A stretch of 64,000 nt of DNA, taken from assembly GCF_039545135.1 (NCBI RefSeq), contig NZ_BAABRU010000003.1, positions 352,763 through 416,762 on the forward strand, written 5' to 3'. The translations under genes and the position numbers were made by a program. Source of the stretch: Herpetosiphon gulosus (GTDB taxonomy: Bacteria > Chloroflexota > Chloroflexia > Chloroflexales > Herpetosiphonaceae). Below the pieces are notes generated by a model that did not search any database, was not told where the DNA came from, and saw only the letters and a list, made by a program, of their open reading frames with translations. This document shows positions 44,643 to 53,855 of this stretch, piece by piece; the stretch's first letter is position 1; each line of letters opens with the position of its first letter.

Positions 44643-45644
44643 CTAGCTTTTGTGCATCAACTCGCTCAATGCGGCGAAACTTTGGGAACGTTCGGCAAAA
44701 ACATAGTGCACAGGCAAAACCGTAATCCCCGTTGAGCCAATCGAACGCAAATGATCGATGGCTGGCAAAATGTTGGCGCTATCGACGACCAACGAGACTG
44801 CGTACCAGCCTTCACCACCATCGCGGCTCCAAACTGGCGAAACAGTTGGGCCTTGCAAGCCCGCCAAAGCTGCATGGGCCACGACCCTTGCGCCAACATC
44901 AGCGACATCCGAGCCTGGCACGTTGGCAATCAACGAAACATAGGTTTTGGCGCGATGGCGAGCTTCGATCAGCTCTAAAATCGATTGAACAACCCGTTGT
45001 TTTTGCGAACTTTCCCGTAGCGACCGTCGGTTGGCGATTAATGCAGCTTGCGCTTGCAGAATCGTGCCTCCTTGAATCATTTTGAGATGATTATCGCGTA
45101 GGGTTGTCCCAGTGGCTGTCAAATCGGCGATGATATCGGCATATCCCAACGAAGGCGCGGCCTCGGTTGCCCCTTGCGAGTCGATCAGCGCAAAAACATT
45201 GATGCCTTGCTGATGACACCATTGGCGCACCAAATTGGGAAACTTGGTGGCGATCCGCAATTGGCGGCCAGCACGGGCATACTCCGCCGCCAAATCGGCC
45301 ACATCACGCCACGAGGTTACGTCAATCCAATGATCAGGCACAGCCAGCACTAAATCGCAGTAGCCAAAGCCCAAATCTTTATAGACCACCACTAAATCAT
45401 CGCTCTCGCCGCCCAGTTCCTCGACCAAATCATAGCCACTTACGCCCAAATCAATCGAGCCATCGGCGACTTTTTCGACAATATCGGGAGCACGATGCAA
45501 CAAGACTTCAACTTCGGGCAGCGCTTTAATCGAAGCCGTGTAGCGACGCGGATTAGGCCGTGAGACTTTCAGGCCACAGCTTTCAAAAAAGCGAAACGTA
45601 TCATCAGCAAGAGCGCCTTTGGAAGGCACAGCAAAACGTAGCAT
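44643..45644 (-). CDS. hisG: ATP phosphoribosyltransferase, long form
   Basis: 333 residues from the ATG at 45644, which overlaps the stop of the CopC-CopD gene (TAATG), so translation is likely coupled. LRFAVPSKGALADDTFRFFE opens the catalytic domain. DLGVSGYDLVEE and the PRPP-type segment DLTATGTTLRDNHLKMIQGG follow near 180-200. The C-terminal ~75 residues (AGLQGPTVSPVWSRDGGEGW) form the regulatory ACT-like domain of the long type that binds histidine. It catalyses the first step of histidine synthesis. No other his gene is present in the window, so its place between a copper gene and an RT is unusual. Confidence 0.9.
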   Translation of the reverse strand: MLRFAVPSKGALADDTFRFFESCGLKVSRPNPRRYTASIKALPEVEVLLHRAPDIVEKVADGSIDLGVSGYDLVEELGGESDDLVVVYKDLGFGYCDLVLAVPDHWIDVTSWRDVADLAAEYARAGRQLRIATKFPNLVRQWCHQQGINVFALIDSQGATEAAPSLGYADIIADLTATGTTLRDNHLKMIQGGTILQAQAALIANRRSLRESSQKQRVVQSILELIEARHRAKTYVSLIANVPGSDVADVGARVVAHAALAGLQGPTVSPVWSRDGGEGWYAVSLVVDSANILPAIDHLRSIGSTGITVLPVHYVFAERSQSFAALSELMHKS

Positions 45645-47359
45645 TAGCGCGTTATCTCCACAGTCCATTCAGCAGTTACGTCGGGCAGATTCAAACGACG
45701 CACCTGCATTTCGATCTTCCAGCGCCCAACCAAGCTTAGCGCTCCTGAGGTCGCGGTAAAACGTCCATCAGCAGCAGGTTCGAGCATTGCCACTTGTTGG
45801 CCAGCTTCGAGATCAAGCGATTCAAAGCGTAAGCGTACTCGATCTGGGCGAATTACGCCATTCGCATCGCGGACGGTTGCACTAAATTGACGCTCACCAG
45901 GCCGATTATCATCAGTATCGAGGGTCATAGTTAAATCTTCACGCTGGGCTGTTAGATAAAGCGGCTGAGCGATACGCGGGGTTGGTGTTGGCAAGGTTGG
46001 TCGGGCAGTGCCACCAGCGCTGGGAGCGGCTTTGACTGGATGCGGCGTTTGGGTCAAGGCACTAGCAACCAGAATCACCCCGATCGCCAAAGCACTTTCC
46101 AAGCCCAAAGTCAGGCCAATTTTGACGACGGTTGTTTGATCTTTGGCGGCTTGCAGGCGTGGATTAAGCTTACGCCAATGCCAAAAGCCCAGCAGTAACG
46201 CCGCCAACATCACCGCCAACTTGATCAACAAGGTCTGGCCGTAGCGCGATTCCCACAAGCCTGCCAAGGTTGGCAATTGGTCAAAGGTACGCATCGTGCC
46301 AGTCAAGACAACCATCGCAATGCTAAACAAGGCCAACGGGCTAAATCGGGCAATCAGCCATGCCAAGGCACTGTTGCGTAAGGCAGCTTCTGTTTTGCGC
46401 AACACCCAAGCACTCAAAGCCATGCCAATCAAGCCACCAAACCAAACCGCCGCCGTCAGCATATGCAGCCAATCTGAGGCTACAGGCGTGATTGGATCGT
46501 CGATGTTGGCCGCTGCATGGCCGCTCATACTGAAGGTCAAGAGGCTTAAACTTGCCAAAGCCAAAGCGGCATAGCCCATTGGTTTTTGGTAAGCAGCCAA
46601 GAACGTCAGCGGAATTAACAGCGTAATCGCAACCAAGCGAATCAAAGCCAACACGCCCCAACGGCTAATCGCCATCGAGGAAAGCACATCGGCATATTGA
46701 ATTGATGCCAAACTACCATCGCCAAAATCGCTGGCGCGTACCACAAATTCCCAAACCGAGCCAATCAACAACAAAACTAAACTCAATTGAGTCAGCCAAA
46801 TCGTTGGCCGAACCAGCAAAGGCAAGCGCGATTCAGGATTATGTTGAATTGCAGGCAAGAGCAAAATCAACAACCACGCTAAACCGCCAATTGCCCCTAA
46901 GCCGCCAGTTAAGGCGATTGAACGCCCGCTGACCACGCCCCAATTTAAGCTAGCATCGGCAGTTGCGCTAACTTCGACCGAGGGCGCAGTCGGAGCAACT
47001 CCAGTGCCAATGCTAAACAACAACGAGCCAGCCGAACGATGACCATCAGCGGTCGAAAGCACTTTGTAAATTAAAGTATATTCACCAGGCCGCAGCTCAG
47101 CAGGCAAGGCCACCTGCATACTATCGGCAGCGGGAAACTGGGTTTGCGGCAGGCCAATTGGCTGCGATTGCTCATTGTAAAGCGTTAGTGAGCTATAACT
47201 ACGATCAAGCGGCTCACTAAATCGCAATACAACCTCGGCAGGTGCAACATCAAGCACTGCCCCATCAACAATGCTGCTCTCGATAACCAAGGCATGGGCT
47301 GCCGCCACACTTGGCCATAAACACAGCACAAATAGAGCTACAACTAAAATCCGCTTCAT
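45644..47359 (-). CDS. CopC-CopD fusion, copper transport membrane protein
   Basis: 571 residues. A signal peptide ends at AAAHALVIES; the His after cleavage is the expected CopC copper ligand, and the second half of the CopC fold contains DGHRSAGS. After residue 140 come about eight transmembrane helices of the CopD type, including a conserved SGHAAANIDDPITPVASDWLH-like stretch with His residues. The C-terminal ~110 residues are extracytoplasmic. It should bind copper outside and move it across the cytoplasmic membrane. The gene is the first of a unit with hisG and the RT, separated from the copC gene upstream by a terminator and a hairpin element. Confidence 0.88.
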   Translation of the reverse strand: MKRILVVALFVLCLWPSVAAAHALVIESSIVDGAVLDVAPAEVVLRFSEPLDRSYSSLTLYNEQSQPIGLPQTQFPAADSMQVALPAELRPGEYTLIYKVLSTADGHRSAGSLLFSIGTGVAPTAPSVEVSATADASLNWGVVSGRSIALTGGLGAIGGLAWLLILLLPAIQHNPESRLPLLVRPTIWLTQLSLVLLLIGSVWEFVVRASDFGDGSLASIQYADVLSSMAISRWGVLALIRLVAITLLIPLTFLAAYQKPMGYAALALASLSLLTFSMSGHAAANIDDPITPVASDWLHMLTAAVWFGGLIGMALSAWVLRKTEAALRNSALAWLIARFSPLALFSIAMVVLTGTMRTFDQLPTLAGLWESRYGQTLLIKLAVMLAALLLGFWHWRKLNPRLQAAKDQTTVVKIGLTLGLESALAIGVILVASALTQTPHPVKAAPSAGGTARPTLPTPTPRIAQPLYLTAQREDLTMTLDTDDNRPGERQFSATVRDANGVIRPDRVRLRFESLDLEAGQQVAMLEPAADGRFTATSGALSLVGRWKIEMQVRRLNLPDVTAEWTVEITR

Positions 47360-47407
47360 AGCTAGTGTTCCTTAAGTATAGTAGGGTCGGGGCTAGGTTT
47401 TAAAGAT

Positions 47408-47519
47408 CCCTCACCCCCGTCCCCTCTCCCACTGCGGCGAGCGAGGGGCGTTCCACCGGTCATGATACGGTGCTTCCCCCTCGCTCGCTGGGCGGGAGAG
47501 GGGGCTAGGGGGGGAGGGC
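47408..47519. repeat. CCCTCACCCC hairpin element, copy 5
   Basis: Full-length element from CCCTCACCCCCGTCCCC to GGGGGCTAGGGGGGGAGGG, with inner CCACTGCGGCGAGCGAGGGG and CCCCCTCGCTCGCTGGGCGG. It lies between copC and the CopC-CopD gene. Confidence 0.8.
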
Positions 47520-47577
47520 ATCCAAGCAATTATTAACATCATATACAATGCCAATTATTGGATAGATCTACTAAAAA

Positions 47578-47607
47578 AAGCGTGCTAGGCCTAAACCTAG
47601 CACGCTT
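47578..47607 (-). terminator. Terminator of the copC gene
   Basis: Perfect 12-bp stem AAGCGTGCTAGG (47578-47589) with CCTAGCACGCTT (47596-47607), 6-base loop. On the minus strand it is followed by seven T. It lies 20 bases after the stop at 47627. Confidence 0.88.
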
Positions 47608-47626
47608 AATCACTCAAAATCCTAGT

Positions 47627-48151
47627 TTAGGCACGAACTGAGCGGCGGCGCAAGGCCACGCCAGCAACCATAAAGATGATGATTGCAGCCACAAGCATGC
47701 CAAGATTAAAGCCATTGCTGCCAGTTGCTGGCAAGCCTGGGTTGTGCTGATCGGATTCGGGAGGAGTTACTGGCAGAGCAGCATCGCCCACAGCAAAGCC
47801 AATTGAGCCAGTTACTTCGTGACCATCGCTACCAACAACCGACCAGCTAACGGTATAGCTGCCTGTGCCAACTCCCGATTTCAATGAAACCCGCATGGTT
47901 TTGCGCTCAAGATCAGCCAAATCGACTCGGCCATCGCCTGTATCAACCACTGTGCCATTGGCATCGGTAACGCTTAATTTCAAGCCTTCGGATTCCAATT
48001 CGTCGTTGAAGGTCAGCACAACTTCGCTCGGAGCAGTTGCCAATTTCGAGCCATCGGCGGGCGTTGAACTAACCAATTTGGAGTGAGCCGAGCTAACCCC
48101 AGGCTGAGCAAAAATAATCACCAAGGCCAATACTGCAATTAAACGTTTCAT
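47627..48151 (-). CDS. copC: CopC domain protein with LPXTG-type wall anchor
   Basis: 174 residues from the ATG at 48151 (AGGGA 8 bases upstream). A signal peptide ends at VSSAHSKLVSS, leaving an N-terminal His as copper ligand. The CopC fold follows with VVLTFNDELESEG and WSVVGSDGHEVTG (second His). The C-terminus is LPATG, a hydrophobic helix (GMLVAAIIIFMVAGVAL) and RRRSVRA, the full pattern of a sortase signal. The protein should bind copper outside the membrane and be attached to the wall. An earlier in-frame ATG at 48202 has no signal-like start. It is the last gene of the copper/envelope unit. Confidence 0.88.
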   Translation of the reverse strand: MKRLIAVLALVIIFAQPGVSSAHSKLVSSTPADGSKLATAPSEVVLTFNDELESEGLKLSVTDANGTVVDTGDGRVDLADLERKTMRVSLKSGVGTGSYTVSWSVVGSDGHEVTGSIGFAVGDAALPVTPPESDQHNPGLPATGSNGFNLGMLVAAIIIFMVAGVALRRRSVRA

Positions 48152-48223
48152 TATGTAAATCCCTGATTGCAGCAGATCACAACGATCTGCCAAAGAATGC
48201 AAAAACCGATTAAGCGAATGAGA

Positions 48224-48625
48224 TTAAGCATTACAACCAAGGATACGTGGGGGCGGGGCAAGTGGCCGTTCGATCCAAGAACGCCCAAGGTAGCCTAATT
48301 CGCGGTAAATCCAACGGGCAATTCGGATTGAGCCAAGCAAAATCACCAAGGCTATCAAAGCCAATGGCACTTCATGGCCTTGCTCCAGCACGCCTGAGGT
48401 AAACGGCGCTGGTTGGAAATGTTGAAAATCATCAATCACAACTGGAATTTGAGTTTGGTGATGATGATGCCCGTGATGGGCAATTAATGGATTATCGGCT
48501 TGAATCACGGCACAATAGACAATACAAGCCAAGGCAATCCCATGAGTGAGGATCAAGCCACATAGGCTGCCAGCGATCGGCAGCCATGCCTGTTTGTTAG
48601 TTAATTTGTGCCAGTGTTGCTTCAT
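48224..48625 (-). CDS. Membrane protein with His-rich loop
   Basis: 133 residues with two transmembrane helices (about 17-40 and 87-105). Between them is an extracytoplasmic loop with the cluster HHGHHHHQTQ and several more His and Gln residues. A metal-binding role is likely and fits the copper proteins on both sides. No named family is recognised. It lies between cytochrome c and copC in the same direction, with gaps of 4 and about 70 bases. Confidence 0.72.
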   Translation of the reverse strand: MKQHWHKLTNKQAWLPIAGSLCGLILTHGIALACIVYCAVIQADNPLIAHHGHHHHQTQIPVVIDDFQHFQPAPFTSGVLEQGHEVPLALIALVILLGSIRIARWIYRELGYLGRSWIERPLAPPPRILGCNA

Positions 48626-48629
48626 GAAA

Positions 48630-49094
48630 TTATTGCATCAAGGTCGGCGTTGGCCCCGGCGAGATCAAACATAATTGGCGTTGCTCGGATAGTTTACCCG
48701 GCCCCCACCATGCTTTCACTCGGGCGATGATCGTAATTATTTCTTCTTCGCTGAGCTGCGAGCCAAAGGCCGGCATTGAATTTTTACCATCACGAATCAG
48801 CGAAATCAATTCCCAATCGGGGTGTGAATAGGCATGCATACCATCGTTGAGTGCTGGAAACGGCCCCATGCCCTCGCCGCTTTGGCCATGGCAGTTGGCA
48901 CAATATTGGCCAAATAAGGCCTGACCACTGGCCAATTTTTCGCCAAACGCTGGCTCGATATAGGGTACGGTTGGTTCGCCTAAAGTTAGCGTTGCTTGTT
49001 GAGCAGCCTCACCACAAGCAATTAAACTAGGGATTCCAAGTGTCAACAACAGGGCAATCAGCCGCCACCGATTGAGTTTATGTTGCATGGGCAT
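48630..49094 (-). CDS. Lipoprotein cytochrome c
   Basis: 154 residues from the ATG at 49094; an ATG two codons later is also possible and has a better spacing to GGAG. The signal ends in a lipobox SLIACG. A single haem site FGQYCANCHGQSGEG lies near 60-73 and the axial Met in MPAFGSQLSEEE near 108. This is the class I cytochrome layout (Cytochrome_CBB3). It overlaps the upstream gene by 17 bases. It should carry electrons on the outer face of the membrane, probably to a copper oxidase, which is not in the window. Confidence 0.88.
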   Translation of the reverse strand: MPMQHKLNRWRLIALLLTLGIPSLIACGEAAQQATLTLGEPTVPYIEPAFGEKLASGQALFGQYCANCHGQSGEGMGPFPALNDGMHAYSHPDWELISLIRDGKNSMPAFGSQLSEEEIITIIARVKAWWGPGKLSEQRQLCLISPGPTPTLMQ

Positions 49095-49638
49095 CCGACT
49101 CCATCGCCGCCTTACGCAGCATGCGATTGCGCAACGCTGCCAAGGTAATTAAGATTGTTAGCACAATGATAGGTGCCAAGTAGAGAATTACATTTAGCCA
49201 GCGCATAATGCCACCAGCAACATTCACAGTTGTGCGAAATTCTTGGGTTTGGCCCGCCTCACTGAAGCTCATCAGAAATTGCCAATCGCCACTGCTCGAA
49301 AAATCGAGGTCATGCGAACCATAAATTGCATCTTCTGGGCGACTTTCGGGCGCAGGCAGGTAGCGAAATTCTTGACCATCAGGATCAATCAATACCAATG
49401 AAATCGCTTCGACTGGCAACGCGGCATAATCGGTGCTGTTGCGCACCGCAATACTCGCATCGCCACGGCCAACGCTCATGGGCGCAGGAGCCAAGGAGAC
49501 GACCACAAAATATTGATTACGGGTTTCATTGATGATGTAATTGCCGCCATGAGCCGCTGCTAGATCTGTCCACCACAAACTAGCCAGCACCACCCAACAA
49601 ACCATGAAACATAGGCGTTTCAGCATAGAGTGTATCAC
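49078..49638 (-). CDS. Exported protein with C-terminal membrane anchor, unknown function
   Basis: 186 residues. A signal peptide ends near LAAAHGGNYIIN, leaving an N-terminal His as in the two CopC proteins nearby. A beta-rich domain follows (VVSLAPAPMSVGRGDASIAV, ISLVLIDPDGQEFRYLP), and a transmembrane helix lies near 145-168 (VILYLAPIIVLTILITLAAL). It may be a CopC- or FixH-like metal or envelope protein, but no family is certain. It is 29 bp downstream of smc and overlaps cytochrome c by 17 bases; it heads the copper/envelope unit. Confidence 0.72.
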   Translation of the reverse strand: MIHSMLKRLCFMVCWVVLASLWWTDLAAAHGGNYIINETRNQYFVVVSLAPAPMSVGRGDASIAVRNSTDYAALPVEAISLVLIDPDGQEFRYLPAPESRPEDAIYGSHDLDFSSSGDWQFLMSFSEAGQTQEFRTTVNVAGGIMRWLNVILYLAPIIVLTILITLAALRNRMLRKAAMESDAHAT

Positions 49639-49667
49639 AATCTTTGGCCGGATAGTGTGGTAGTTTC

Positions 49668-52600
49668 TTAACCAACTGTCTCAACAATTCGCACTGCCCC
49701 ACCATCATCGACCAACTGATCCAAGCGAATCGACAAAACTTTGGAAGCTCCATCAGGATTCATAGTTACGCCATACAAGGTTGAAGCCGCTTCCACAGTA
49801 CCACGGTTATGCGTCACCAAGACAAACTGGGTCTGTTGACTCATCTCGATTAATTGTTCACGAAGTCGCACAACATTGGCTTCGTCCAAGGCTGCGTCAA
49901 CTTCGTCCATCACACAAAACGGCGTAGGATTAACTTTCAACAAGGCCACCAACAGCGCCACGGCGGTCAACGAACGTTCGCCCCCAGAGAGCAACGAGAG
50001 CGGTTGGCGGCGTTTGCCTGGTGGTTGGGCAATAATATCAATGCCACTTTCGCTGCTATTAGGGTCGTTCAAAATCAACTGAGCCGTACCACCACCAAAC
50101 AAACGGGTAAAGGCTAAGCTAAATTCCTCGGCCACGGCGCTAAATGTTTGGGCAAAACGGCTATTCATGGCCGTTTCAAGCTCATTAATCAACTCGCGCA
50201 AACCATCAGCCGCTTGGCGAATATCGCTGACTTGGCCCGTTAAGAATTGATTGCGTTCACCAAGTTCAGCATATTCTTGCGGTGCAAGCGGGTTAATCGT
50301 GCCCATTCGCCGCAGTTTATTGCGCAACTGATCAATTTGCTCGTTCAAGGCTTGGGCTGATAATTCAGCCTCTTCAGCCTCAGGCGTTTGGCTCAAATCC
50401 AATTGCTCAATATCAATGTTCTCTTCGGCGCAACGTTCCCACACATGGTCACGGCGGGTGTTGGCCGTTGCCAATTGGCTTTCAGCCCGGCTAAGGCTAG
50501 CTTGCGCTTGAACAAAGGCCTGCGAGGCTGTCCGTTCTTGCTGTTCAGCTTGTTGCAATGTCAAAGTAGCCTGATTCAAGCGTTCGAGCAGCGGGGCTTG
50601 CTCAGCATAAGCGGCCTCACGTTGCAGATGAGCTTGCTGACGGCGTTCAGCCACAATCACGCTTTGGGCTTCAGCCAAGGCCAATTGTTCAGCCAACTCG
50701 TGCTGACGTTGCTGATCCTCACGGCTACGCCGCGCCAAACCATCAATCACCTGTTGCTGATCGCGTTGGGCACGCTGGGTCGCCTGCAAGGTTGCATCGC
50801 TGGAAACAATCGCTGCCCGCGCTGCGGCAACCCGCTCCTCGCTAGCCCGACTAGCTGCCGCTGCGGTTTCGGCTTGCTCACGGGCAACAGCAACCAAATG
50901 CTCATGTTCAGCAACATGGGTTTGCGCCTGCTCAATTGCCGCTTGGCTGGCGGCAAGTTGCTCGGCAAGGCTGGCTTGCTCTTGTTGAACATTGTTGCTG
51001 CGCAGTTGTTGCCATTGTTGCTCTTGCTCAATTTGTTGTAGGCCACGTTGGCGTTGCGCCAAACTATCGCGAGCTTTTTCCATGGTGGTCCGGTTGCTGC
51101 GGCGGGCTTGCTCGGCTTCGCGTAGCATTTTCTCAGCATTGCCAATTGCCGCGATCGCCAGTTTGAGCTGTTGTTCGTGCTCGGCAAGTTGTTGTTGAGC
51201 GGCCTCAAGTTGGGCGGGCAATTCGCGCAATTCACGTTCGCGGCGCAACGTACCAGCCTCACGAGTTTTCGCGCCACCAGTCATCGACCCAGATGAGCCA
51301 ACTTGTTCACCGCCAAGCGTCACAATCGTCCAAGCACCATCGAGTTCAGCTAAAATTCGCCGTGCCGTGGCTAAGTCTTCGACCACAATTGTGCGCCCAA
51401 GCAGGTGCTGCACTGCCCGTTCATAGGACTCGGCATAGTTCACCAACTCGCTAGCTAAACCTAAAACTCCTTGACCTTGGGGAATGCGGCTCGGGCGGGG
51501 CGTGCGCAACGTATCAAGTGGCAAAAAGGTGGCGCGGCCTGCATCAGTGCGTTTGAGTTCAGCAATTGCGGCTTCGGCAGCTTCCCAATTGGGCACGATA
51601 ATATTTTGCAAGCGTGCGCCCAAAGCCACTTCCAAAGCGGTTTCGAGTTCGGCAGGCACTTCGATCACGCTGGCAACCACGGCAAATTGCTGTTGCTGCT
51701 TTTCGGCCCATTGCAAAGCTGCGCGAACGCCAGTAAACATGCCCGATCCGGCAGCGGCAGTGCGGCGCAAGGCATCCAAGCGACTATGCAAGGCATCGGC
51801 TTCACGGCGGGCGTAGGCTACAGCTTCTTCCTGCTCGCGGCGCAGATTGCGTGCTTCCAACAAGCTTTTTTGGGCAGCCTCTTCATTGGCTTGGGCTTGG
51901 TTAAATTCAATTTCGGCCTGTTGATACAGCTGTTGGGCTTGGTCTAGATTGGTTTGGGCTTGCTGAATGCGCGTTTGGCTAGCGGTAAGTTGCTGTTGAT
52001 TGGTGGTTAATTCATTGGCTAACACTTGCCAACGCTCTTGCTGCAATTTGGCCCGTTGCTGAGCCTCGTTCAGGGCTTTGGTTGCTTGCAAAGCAACTTC
52101 TTGGGCTTGTTTGAGCGCTTGATCAGCTTCGCGGCGGGCGGCAATCGTAGCCTGTTCCCCAGCCTCAATTGTGGTTAAAGCTTGGCGCTGCGCAATCAAG
52201 GCCGCTTGAGCTTGGCTAGCCTGTTCAGCTAATTCTACCGCCCGCGCTTGGGCTTGGGTTTGCTCTTGTTCTAAACTTTGTTGACGCTCGTGAGCTTCAG
52301 CGCGACGGGTGCTCAGCGCTTGTTGACGCTCGCGCAGCACCGCCCATTCACGCTCCACGGCTTCCCATTCACGTTCAAATTGGGCCAATTGCTGGTGTTG
52401 TTGCTCAACCAATTGCTGCTGCTCATCACGCTGCTGGCGTAATTCACCAAGTTGTTGCTCAGCTTGAACCTGGCCAACTTGGGCTTGAGCTAACACTTTT
52501 TCGGCCTCAGTAAAGGCAGTTTCAGCTTGGGCAACCAAACTTTGGGAGGCCTGCCACTGGCGGCGATAGGCAATCAGCAAGGCTTGCTGCAAGGCGGTTT

Positions 52601-53246
52601 CGATTTCATGAACCTGCTCAGCCTCACGCGCTTGGCGGCGCAGCACCTTCAAACGTGGCTCGATCTCAGCCAAGGTATCCAAAATGCGGCCCAAATTGTC
52701 TTCGGTTTGCTTGAGTCGCCGTTCGGCCTCAGCGCGTTTGCTGACCGAAAGGCTAATCGCGGCGGCATCTTCAAATAAGCTGCGACGCTCCTCAGGACGT
52801 AAGGTCAAGGCAGCATCAACCAAACCTTGGTTGATCAGGGTATAACTCGAAGCCAAGGGCGATGTGGCTTCTTGAATATCGCGCAAACGCACTTTATTTT
52901 TATTCAAGAAATATTCATTCTCGCCAGAGCGAAACGAGCGGCGGGTGATTGTGACTTCGTTGAAATCGAGCGGCAAGGTGCGATCAGTATTATCGATTGT
53001 CAGAGCAACTTCGGCCATACCTTGGGCGGCACGTTTGCCACCGCCGCTGTAAATCAGATCTTCGGTGCGGCGACAGCGCAAAGCTGAGAAACTTTGTTCG
53101 CCCAGCACCCAACGAATCGCATCGGTGACATTTGATTTGCCTGAGCCATTTGGCCCAACAATCGCCGTCACTCCCAGCGGAAACTCAATCACTGTGCGAT
53201 TAGCAAAGGTTTTAAATCCCTGAATTTCAAGTCGTTTGAGATACAT
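49668..53246 (-). CDS. smc: Chromosome segregation ATPase SMC
   Basis: 1192 residues. Walker A GPNGSGKSNVTDAI is at 32-45. Long coiled-coil arms rich in Gln, Ala and Glu run at about 165-500 and 660-1010. The hinge lies between about 510 and 650 (VASVIEVPAELETALEVALG, GSMTGGAKTREAG). The signature LLSGGERSLTAVALL and Walker B PFCVMDEVDAALDEAN lie near the C-terminus. This is the full SMC layout; with ScpA and ScpB (not seen here) it compacts and separates chromosomes. The gene follows a GNAT acetyltransferase by 13 bp. Start confirmed by the MYLKRLEIQGFKTFA opening of the family. Confidence 0.96.
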   Translation of the reverse strand: MYLKRLEIQGFKTFANRTVIEFPLGVTAIVGPNGSGKSNVTDAIRWVLGEQSFSALRCRRTEDLIYSGGGKRAAQGMAEVALTIDNTDRTLPLDFNEVTITRRSFRSGENEYFLNKNKVRLRDIQEATSPLASSYTLINQGLVDAALTLRPEERRSLFEDAAAISLSVSKRAEAERRLKQTEDNLGRILDTLAEIEPRLKVLRRQAREAEQVHEIETALQQALLIAYRRQWQASQSLVAQAETAFTEAEKVLAQAQVGQVQAEQQLGELRQQRDEQQQLVEQQHQQLAQFEREWEAVEREWAVLRERQQALSTRRAEAHERQQSLEQEQTQAQARAVELAEQASQAQAALIAQRQALTTIEAGEQATIAARREADQALKQAQEVALQATKALNEAQQRAKLQQERWQVLANELTTNQQQLTASQTRIQQAQTNLDQAQQLYQQAEIEFNQAQANEEAAQKSLLEARNLRREQEEAVAYARREADALHSRLDALRRTAAAGSGMFTGVRAALQWAEKQQQQFAVVASVIEVPAELETALEVALGARLQNIIVPNWEAAEAAIAELKRTDAGRATFLPLDTLRTPRPSRIPQGQGVLGLASELVNYAESYERAVQHLLGRTIVVEDLATARRILAELDGAWTIVTLGGEQVGSSGSMTGGAKTREAGTLRRERELRELPAQLEAAQQQLAEHEQQLKLAIAAIGNAEKMLREAEQARRSNRTTMEKARDSLAQRQRGLQQIEQEQQWQQLRSNNVQQEQASLAEQLAASQAAIEQAQTHVAEHEHLVAVAREQAETAAAASRASEERVAAARAAIVSSDATLQATQRAQRDQQQVIDGLARRSREDQQRQHELAEQLALAEAQSVIVAERRQQAHLQREAAYAEQAPLLERLNQATLTLQQAEQQERTASQAFVQAQASLSRAESQLATANTRRDHVWERCAEENIDIEQLDLSQTPEAEEAELSAQALNEQIDQLRNKLRRMGTINPLAPQEYAELGERNQFLTGQVSDIRQAADGLRELINELETAMNSRFAQTFSAVAEEFSLAFTRLFGGGTAQLILNDPNSSESGIDIIAQPPGKRRQPLSLLSGGERSLTAVALLVALLKVNPTPFCVMDEVDAALDEANVVRLREQLIEMSQQTQFVLVTHNRGTVEAASTLYGVTMNPDGASKVLSIRLDQLVDDGGAVRIVETVG

Positions 53247-53259
53247 TCAAAGCCCTACT

Positions 53260-53739
53260 TTATGCTGCGGTGGTGAGCAATTGGTGATGCATGGTCACAT
53301 AGGTTGGCTCAGGATAGCCTTGATGGCTGTGGTATTCAGTAATGATATAGCCCAATTGTTGATACATGGCGATCAAATTGGGCAAGGCTAGGCGCACGCC
53401 GATCTTAATAATCTGGCAACCTTCGGCTTGGGCAATTGCTTCAACCGCAAGAATGAGCTGTTTGGCCAAACCTTGGCCACGATAGGCGGGCAACACCGAC
53501 AAGCGCCCCAAATAGAGCGTATCACTGCCACGCCGCTCGTAGAGTACACAGGCGATTAATTGATTGTGCGCTTCGACGACCAAGACCCCGCCATCGCCCA
53601 TGCGAGCACGAAAACTCTCAACTGTTTCCCAGCCAACACTAGAGGGCGGATCGAGGATGGTTTCATATTCAACAAAGGCTTGGCGAATGATCTCCAAAGC
53701 TTGGCTATGTTCATCAACAGTTGCTTCACGAATCTGCAT
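53260..53739 (-). CDS. GNAT family N-acetyltransferase
   Basis: 159 residues. The acetyl-CoA loop is in LSVLPAYRGQGLAKQLI (R-G-Q-G-L-A) near 87-103, preceded by the strand DTLYLGRLS. The start IREATVDEHSQALEIIRQAF is a common GNAT opening. IKIGVRLALPNLIAMYQQLGY supplies the last part of the fold. The acyl acceptor is unknown. The gene is upstream of smc in the same direction with 13 bp between, so co-transcription is likely. GGGAG precedes the ATG by 4 bases. Confidence 0.82.
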   Translation of the reverse strand: MQIREATVDEHSQALEIIRQAFVEYETILDPPSSVGWETVESFRARMGDGGVLVVEAHNQLIACVLYERRGSDTLYLGRLSVLPAYRGQGLAKQLILAVEAIAQAEGCQIIKIGVRLALPNLIAMYQQLGYIITEYHSHQGYPEPTYVTMHHQLLTTAA

Positions 53740-53827
53740 CGAACTCCCTCAACACAACGGACTGGTGGTCGTGACTGGCGCATATTATACCTGTATCAGG
53801 TAGCTTGGATGCAACGCTAAAACAAAA

Positions 53828-53851
53828 AACTCAAGGGTTGAGCCTTGAGTT
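53828..53851 (-). terminator. Terminator after the tRNA-Ala pair
   Basis: 9-bp stem AACTCAAGG (53828-53836) with CCTTGAGTT (53843-53851). On the minus strand it is followed by TTTTTTGTT, just after the 3' end of the tRNA-Ala(GGC) gene. Confidence 0.8.
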
Positions 53852-53855
53852 GATT

